A stretch of 64,000 bases of DNA from Hymenobacter latericoloratus (GTDB lineage Bacteria > Bacteroidota > Bacteroidia > Cytophagales > Hymenobacteraceae), in assembly GCF_014199535.1 (NCBI RefSeq), contig NZ_JACHNV010000008.1:1-64000 (forward strand), given 5' to 3'. Made by a program: the position numbers and the translations under genes. Shown here piece after piece: positions 60,062 to 64,000 of the stretch. Below the pieces are notes generated by a model. That model was given only the letters and a program-made list of their open reading frames with translations, had not been told where the DNA came from and did not search any database. Position 1 is the stretch's first letter. The number at the start of each line of letters is the position of its first letter.

Positions 60062-61291
60062 CTAAAACACGAAGCCAGCCAGCAGGGCCACCAGTACAAT
60101 CACGTAGGAGGGAACCCGCTCCCAGAGCAGCAGCAGAAACGTAGCGGCAATAAGGGCCAGATTAACAGGAGTATCGGGCAGGGGATGATACAGCAGGAAA
60201 GTGGCGGCACACACTAGGCCGGCCGATACGGCGTTGATACCTTCCAACGAAGCCTTAACAACCCGGTAGCGCTTCAGCTGGTCCCAGAACCGGATTAGAA
60301 AGAAGATAAGCAGGGTGCCGGGCATGAAAATGCCCACGGCTCCTACCAGGGCCCCCAGCAGTTGCCCATCCAGGCCGCTGCCGTCGCGGCGCATGGCCAG
60401 GGCTCCGATGTAGGACGCAAACGAGAAGTTGGGCCCCGGCAAGGCCTGCACCATGCCCAGCCCCGAAAGAAATTCTTCGGGGGAGAGGTAGTGCTTGAAC
60501 TCGACAAACTCGGTGTAGAACAGCGGGGCCAGCACCTGTCCGCCCCCGAACACGAGGCTGCCATTGCGGTAGAAGTTTTCAAACAGGCGCACCGGCAACA
60601 GCTGGGTGTACTGGCCCAGCACGGCGGCCCCAATGAATACGCCCAGCCAGAGCACAAAATTCGACCACTCGATCCGCAGCGGCACCTTAGGCTCTTGGGG
60701 GAGCTTGCGGTAGCGGAAGGTAGTAACCAGCCCCCCCAGCAGCAGCAGCAGGGGCATCAGCCAGGGCACCTGAAACTGATACACGAGCATGGCCGCAATA
60801 ACCATCAGGGCCACCGATGTCTTGGTGTGAATCACCTTCTCGGCAATCTTGTACGCCGAGTAGGCCACAAAGCCAATGGCCACGGGCTGCACGTACTGCA
60901 CCAGCCGGGCTACCTGGGCTTTATCGAGGTAGCTGATGGTCAGGCCGGCTCCGGTCATCAGGCATACGGCGGGTAGCATCCAGACCAGCAGCGTGAGGTA
61001 GGCCAGATTAGGACCACCCAAACGGAAGCCAATGGCCGTAATGGTTTGGGTGGAGGTTGGCCCCGGCAGAATCTGGCAGAGGGCCGTGAGCTCCAGCAGC
61101 TCGGCGGCCGTGAGGTAGCGGCGCTTATCTACCAGCAGACGCAGCATCATGGCCATGTGGGCCTGCGGACCGCCAAAGGCCGATAGGCCCAGGGCGGCTA
61201 CATCCTTGAGAAAAATGATATTGCGCACCCGCTTGACCCGTTCCGAGCGGCGGGGCGGCGGGGCCAGCTGGATGTCTTCGTGCAGAGCCAA
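60062..61291 (-). CDS. chrA: Chromate transporter ChrA family
   Basis: A 409-residue two-domain CHR transporter that exports chromate in known cases. Each half has the family motifs: FGGPQAHMAMML and LPGPTSTQTITAIG in the first, FGGGQVLAPLFYTEF and LPGPNFSFASYIGA in the second. About ten to twelve helices are visible. No chrB regulator is next to it. The start is a TTG at 61291 (protein MALHEDIQLAPPPRR), with a promoter-like TGACTTTG just upstream on the minus strand. Confidence 0.92.
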   Translation of the reverse strand: MALHEDIQLAPPPRRSERVKRVRNIIFLKDVAALGLSAFGGPQAHMAMMLRLLVDKRRYLTAAELLELTALCQILPGPTSTQTITAIGFRLGGPNLAYLTLLVWMLPAVCLMTGAGLTISYLDKAQVARLVQYVQPVAIGFVAYSAYKIAEKVIHTKTSVALMVIAAMLVYQFQVPWLMPLLLLLGGLVTTFRYRKLPQEPKVPLRIEWSNFVLWLGVFIGAAVLGQYTQLLPVRLFENFYRNGSLVFGGGQVLAPLFYTEFVEFKHYLSPEEFLSGLGMVQALPGPNFSFASYIGALAMRRDGSGLDGQLLGALVGAVGIFMPGTLLIFFLIRFWDQLKRYRVVKASLEGINAVSAGLVCAATFLLYHPLPDTPVNLALIAATFLLLLWERVPSYVIVLVALLAGFVF

Positions 61292-61432
61292 GGTAAAAGC
61301 GCAAAGTCAAAAGGGTGCCAGGCAAGATACGCGTTGCCGCCGGTTGTAGCGCGTTGCCGCCCGTAGCTTTCCTGGCCGCGCCCAGCACTAATTGAACGGG
61401 ACCTTACGAGTTGCCTTCGCGCTACACCACAA

Positions 61433-61462
61433 CGGCCCGCCTCCGGGGTGGGAGGCGGGCCG
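61433..61462 (-). terminator. GC hairpin after the oxygenase gene
   Basis: Perfect 12-bp arms, CGGCCCGCCTCC and its inverse, with a six-base loop, 27 bases downstream of the oxygenase stop. There is no T tract. Confidence 0.6.
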
Positions 61463-61488
61463 TACCATGGGTGCTCCGAGAAGAGCAG

Positions 61489-62466
61489 TTACTTCTTTTT
61501 CAGGCCCAACTCAATAAGGCGCTCATTCAGGAATTCGCCGGCGGTAATATCGGCTTCCTTCTTGGGGTTATCAGAGGTTACGCAGCTTTCCAGGGCGGCC
61601 AGGCTCATTTCGGAGCGCGGGTGCATGAAGAACGGAATGCTGTAGCGCGAGGAGTTCATTTTCTCGCGGGGCGGGTTCACTACGCGGTGAATCGTGCTCT
61701 TGAGCACCCCATTGGTCAGGCGCTGGAGCATGTCGCCCACGTTTACCACAATCTGGTCGGGCAGGGCCGTAATCGGAATCCACTTGCCGTCGCGGCGCAG
61801 CACCTGCAGGCCATCGGCCGAAGCGCCCATCAGCAGGGTAATCAGGTTGATGTCGCCGTGCTCGGCGGCGCGCACGGCGTCAGCGGGCACCTCATCGGGG
61901 TTTTCGATGGGGTAGTAGTGAATGGGGCGCAGGATGCTGTTGCCGTTGCGCACCTTGTCGTCGAAGTAATTCTCCGGCAGCTGCAGGTACAAGGCAATGG
62001 CGCGCAGCACGTCCTTACCGGCCGACTCCAGCGTTTTGTAAGTGGTCAGCGACGTATCGGCGAAGCTGCCTACCTCCTGGGGCCAGATGTTATCGGGATA
62101 CTCCGATTTAATGGGGTCGTTGGCGTCGTCAACCTCTTGGCCTACGTGATAGAACTCCTTCAGGTCGCCGGTGTTGCGGCCCTTGGCGTGCTCCTTGCCC
62201 TTGCTTACGTAGCCGCGCTGGCCCGCCAGCTCCGGCTTCTCGTACTGCCGCTTCACGTCGTCGGGCAGCGAGAAGAAGGCCTTTACATCCGTGTAAAGCT
62301 TCTCGGTCTGCTCTTCCGTCAGGCCATGATTTTTGAGGGCGATGAAGCCAATGTTCTGGTAGGCTTCGCCGAGTTGTTGTACGAAGCGGGCTTTGCGCTC
62401 AGGGTCGCCGGAGCGAAAGTCAGCCAAATCGAGGGAGGGAATTTCCTCCAGCAGCTTTTCTTCCAT
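61489..62466 (-). CDS. Isopenicillin N synthase-like 2OG-Fe(II) oxygenase
   Basis: A 325-residue non-haem iron oxygenase of the isopenicillin N synthase family. The N-terminal DIOX_N part has LGEAYQNIGFIALKNHGLTE. Iron ligands are His and Asp in AAEHGDINLITLL and His in KSTIHRVVNP, and the 2-oxoacid-binding Arg-x-Ser is in RYSIPFFMHP. Members oxidise small metabolites; this one is not in a biosynthetic cluster and its substrate is unknown. The ATG at 62466 (MEEKLLEEIPSLDL) is the family start. Confidence 0.88.
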   Translation of the reverse strand: MEEKLLEEIPSLDLADFRSGDPERKARFVQQLGEAYQNIGFIALKNHGLTEEQTEKLYTDVKAFFSLPDDVKRQYEKPELAGQRGYVSKGKEHAKGRNTGDLKEFYHVGQEVDDANDPIKSEYPDNIWPQEVGSFADTSLTTYKTLESAGKDVLRAIALYLQLPENYFDDKVRNGNSILRPIHYYPIENPDEVPADAVRAAEHGDINLITLLMGASADGLQVLRRDGKWIPITALPDQIVVNVGDMLQRLTNGVLKSTIHRVVNPPREKMNSSRYSIPFFMHPRSEMSLAALESCVTSDNPKKEADITAGEFLNERLIELGLKKK

Positions 62467-62830
62467 TGTGAAGAGAAATTGTACTTGTGGGGGGACTGGG
62501 TACGCGGGGCGCAAGGTACTCAAAAAAAAGCCCGCTGCGCTCAGGCTCAAAACTTCATTCGGTAGCGCCGGGTTTTGGCCGGGCGCGTTTCTTGTCGGCA
62601 GGAACTGTACTTTAGCGCATCAGAAAGCCGGCGCTACCGGTCAGAGCTGGACCAATAGCGCCGGCTTTTTTACTTTCACCTGCGTGAAAGGGCTGCCGGA
62701 TTGGCGGTACTTTTAGCGCGGCTTTCGCCGGGCATCGAAACTTCCGGGTGGTCCAGGACGTCTTCAGGGTTCTGGATTATCGTTTGTCCGTAGGTGTTCT
62801 CCCGAAAGCGTTTGTTTTGGCCTTGATTGT
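62467..62830. other. Intergenic region with an unassigned terminator
   Basis: No protein frame is credible. GTACTTTAG near 62607 could be a weak plus-strand promoter, followed at 62624-62668 by a terminator-like hairpin. Another TACTTTTAGCGC lies near 62711. The oxygenase promoter should lie near 62511-62518, where the minus strand reads TACCTTGC. Confidence 0.4.
62624..62668 (+). terminator. Orphan intrinsic terminator
   Basis: AAAGCCGGCGCTA (62624-62636) pairs with TAGCGCCGGCTTT (62656-62668) and six T follow. No gene lies upstream on the plus strand for more than 2.7 kb, because the oxygenase and chrA genes run the other way. Confidence 0.65.
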
Positions 62831-64000
62831 ATGAACGTTACAAAAATACTGTTGTCGCTGGGGTTGGTGGTAGGGATGAACTCGCTGGCAAAAGCACAAC
62901 ACGCGGTGTGGGCGTCCAAAATCGTGGCGGTGTCGTCGCAGAAGACGGAAGGTAAAGAGCCCTTCTCCCCGGAGAAAGTGCTGGGCGAACCCAACGCTAC
63001 CCCGCTGGGCCAGGCCAGCAACGAGGCCTGGATTCCGAAAAAAGAAGGCAGCAACGAGTTCATTGAGGTTCGGTTCGGCAAGTCGCTGATAGCCAAGCAA
63101 GTTACGGTGGTGGAGAATTTCAACCCCGGCTCGGTTACGAAAATTGAGCTGGTGGATACCCGCGGGGCCAAGCACCAGGTATACACCAACGACAGCCCCG
63201 GCCCCATTCCGGAACAGTTTCGCTCCCTGCAGGTGACGTTTTCGCCCGGCACCTACCGCACCATTGGGGTTATTGTCACCATGAACACCAAGGCCGTGAA
63301 CGGCGTGAACCAGATTGACGCCATCGGTATTGCCGATGTAGCCGAATCCATGGTGAAAAAGGAGTTCCGCAACGAGCAGCCCAGCGTGAGCTTCGACTCG
63401 GCCATGGTAAACCTGGGGCCCAACGTCAACTCCAAATACGTGGACACCCACCCGGTTATTTCGCCGGACGGCCGCACCCTGTTTTTTGCCCGTCAGGAAA
63501 GCCCCCAGAACGTGGGTGGCGCCAAAGACGTGCAGGACGTATGGTACAGCAACCTGGCCAACCCCCAGAAGAAAACCTGGAACCAGGCCAAGAACATTGG
63601 CAGCCCCATCAATACGCCCGGCCCGAACGGCCTGGCCTCGGTGTCGTCGGACGGCAATACGGCCGTGCTGATTAACGTCTATAACCCCGATGGCTCCCTC
63701 GACCCTAAGGGCTTGAGCATGGCCCGGCGCACCAAAACGGGGTGGAGCCAGCCAGTGAAGATTGAAATCGAGGATTTCTACAACAATGACGAGGAAAACG
63801 TGGATTACTACCTCGCTACCTCGGGCAAAGTCCTACTCATGGCCGTGGACCGCCGCGACGGGCAGGGCGAGCAGGACATCTTCGTGAGCTTCCTGAAAGC
63901 CGACGGTAAAGCGTGGAGCAAGCCTAAGAACCTGGGGGCCAGCATTAACACCAAGAAGCCGGAGTTTGCGCCTTTCCTGGCCGCCGACGGCAAAACCCTG
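62831..64000 (+). CDS. PD40 beta-propeller protein, probably OmpA family (cut by window end)
   Basis: The first 390 residues of a larger exported protein; the frame is open to the window edge. A signal peptide (about 1-22, ending LAKAQ) precedes a beta-sandwich of about 150 residues containing PFSPEKVLGEPNATP and FIEVRFGKSLIAKQV, which looks like a discoidin/galactose-binding-type domain. From about 190 come PD40-like repeats with HPVISPDGRTLFFARQ and the LASVSSDGNTAVLIN and PFLAADGKTL variants. Such proteins in Bacteroidota usually end in an OmpA peptidoglycan-binding domain, which would lie outside the window. The ATG at 62831 is set by the signal peptide. Confidence 0.82.
   Translation, partial: MNVTKILLSLGLVVGMNSLAKAQHAVWASKIVAVSSQKTEGKEPFSPEKVLGEPNATPLGQASNEAWIPKKEGSNEFIEVRFGKSLIAKQVTVVENFNPGSVTKIELVDTRGAKHQVYTNDSPGPIPEQFRSLQVTFSPGTYRTIGVIVTMNTKAVNGVNQIDAIGIADVAESMVKKEFRNEQPSVSFDSAMVNLGPNVNSKYVDTHPVISPDGRTLFFARQESPQNVGGAKDVQDVWYSNLANPQKKTWNQAKNIGSPINTPGPNGLASVSSDGNTAVLINVYNPDGSLDPKGLSMARRTKTGWSQPVKIEIEDFYNNDEENVDYYLATSGKVLLMAVDRRDGQGEQDIFVSFLKADGKAWSKPKNLGASINTKKPEFAPFLAADGKTL

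Noticed and set aside
61411..62565. 384-codon plus-strand frame over the oxygenase gene
   Set aside because: Antisense of an oxygenase with intact iron ligands; its own translation is Gln/Val/Leu repeats of no recognisable family.

Overview
The window is a GC-rich chromosomal segment from a member of the Bacteroidota, most likely Hymenobacter or a close relative in Cytophagales. The clues are TAnnTTTG-type minus-7 promoter boxes in front of many genes with no clear Shine-Dalgarno sites, frequent GTG and TTG starts, a type IX secretion-like C-terminal domain, typical Bacteroidota families (DUF4293, long NusB, YbbR next to YajC and CoaE, CarboxypepD_reg-like, PD40 proteins), and frequent GGGGTAG/CTACCCC words. 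The genus is an inference; no rRNA gene is present to confirm it.

Layout. 0-10 kb: DUF4293 membrane protein, thiolase, a possible broken gene, truA, two ABC exporter half-transporters of MdlB and MdlA type flanking a GyrI-like protein, an outer-membrane barrel, two tRNA-Pro genes and a tiny secreted protein. 10-17 kb: leucine dehydrogenase, nusB, YtxH protein, isocitrate dehydrogenase, DUF1573 lipoprotein, then yajC-ybbR-coaE. 17-30 kb: acetyltransferase, two divergent membrane proteins, two identical tRNA-Val genes, a large AsmA-like protein, TerB-like protein, DUF4139 protein, MscS channel and a second amino-acid dehydrogenase. 30-37 kb: ArsR regulator with a candidate operator, hemA, histidine kinase, CrtC/AttH-like lipoprotein, CarboxypepD_reg protein, amino-acid permease. 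37-43 kb: a 1640-residue helicase-nuclease of likely defence function, followed by a REP-associated tyrosine transposase. 43-53 kb: DMT transporter, dus, CPBP protease, cdsA, glutamate dehydrogenase, psd, DHFR-like reductase, free-Met-sulfoxide reductase, and divergent ribD and prmC. 53-60 kb: nucleotide-sugar cluster (WbpD-like acetyltransferase, UDP-sugar dehydrogenase, galE, rmlB, WbpP-like epimerase, rmlA). 60-64 kb: chrA, a 2OG-Fe(II)-type oxygenase, and the start of a PD40/OmpA-type protein cut by the window end.

How the parts fit. Most genes are housekeeping. The 53.5-59.9 kb genes make activated sugars for surface polysaccharide. cdsA and psd serve phospholipid synthesis, with gdh between them. 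The two ABC halves have complementary non-canonical ATP-site motifs and probably form one heterodimer although they are not adjacent.

The most distinctive feature is the amount of palindromic DNA between genes: nearly loopless 38-39 bp dyads that include stop codons, perfect 22-40 bp inverted repeats with loops, and spacers made of short tandem words facing inverted copies. One repeat family also appears inside the helicase gene, in frame, 2.6 kb before a RAYT-type transposase gene. That combination is the best lead for something undescribed.
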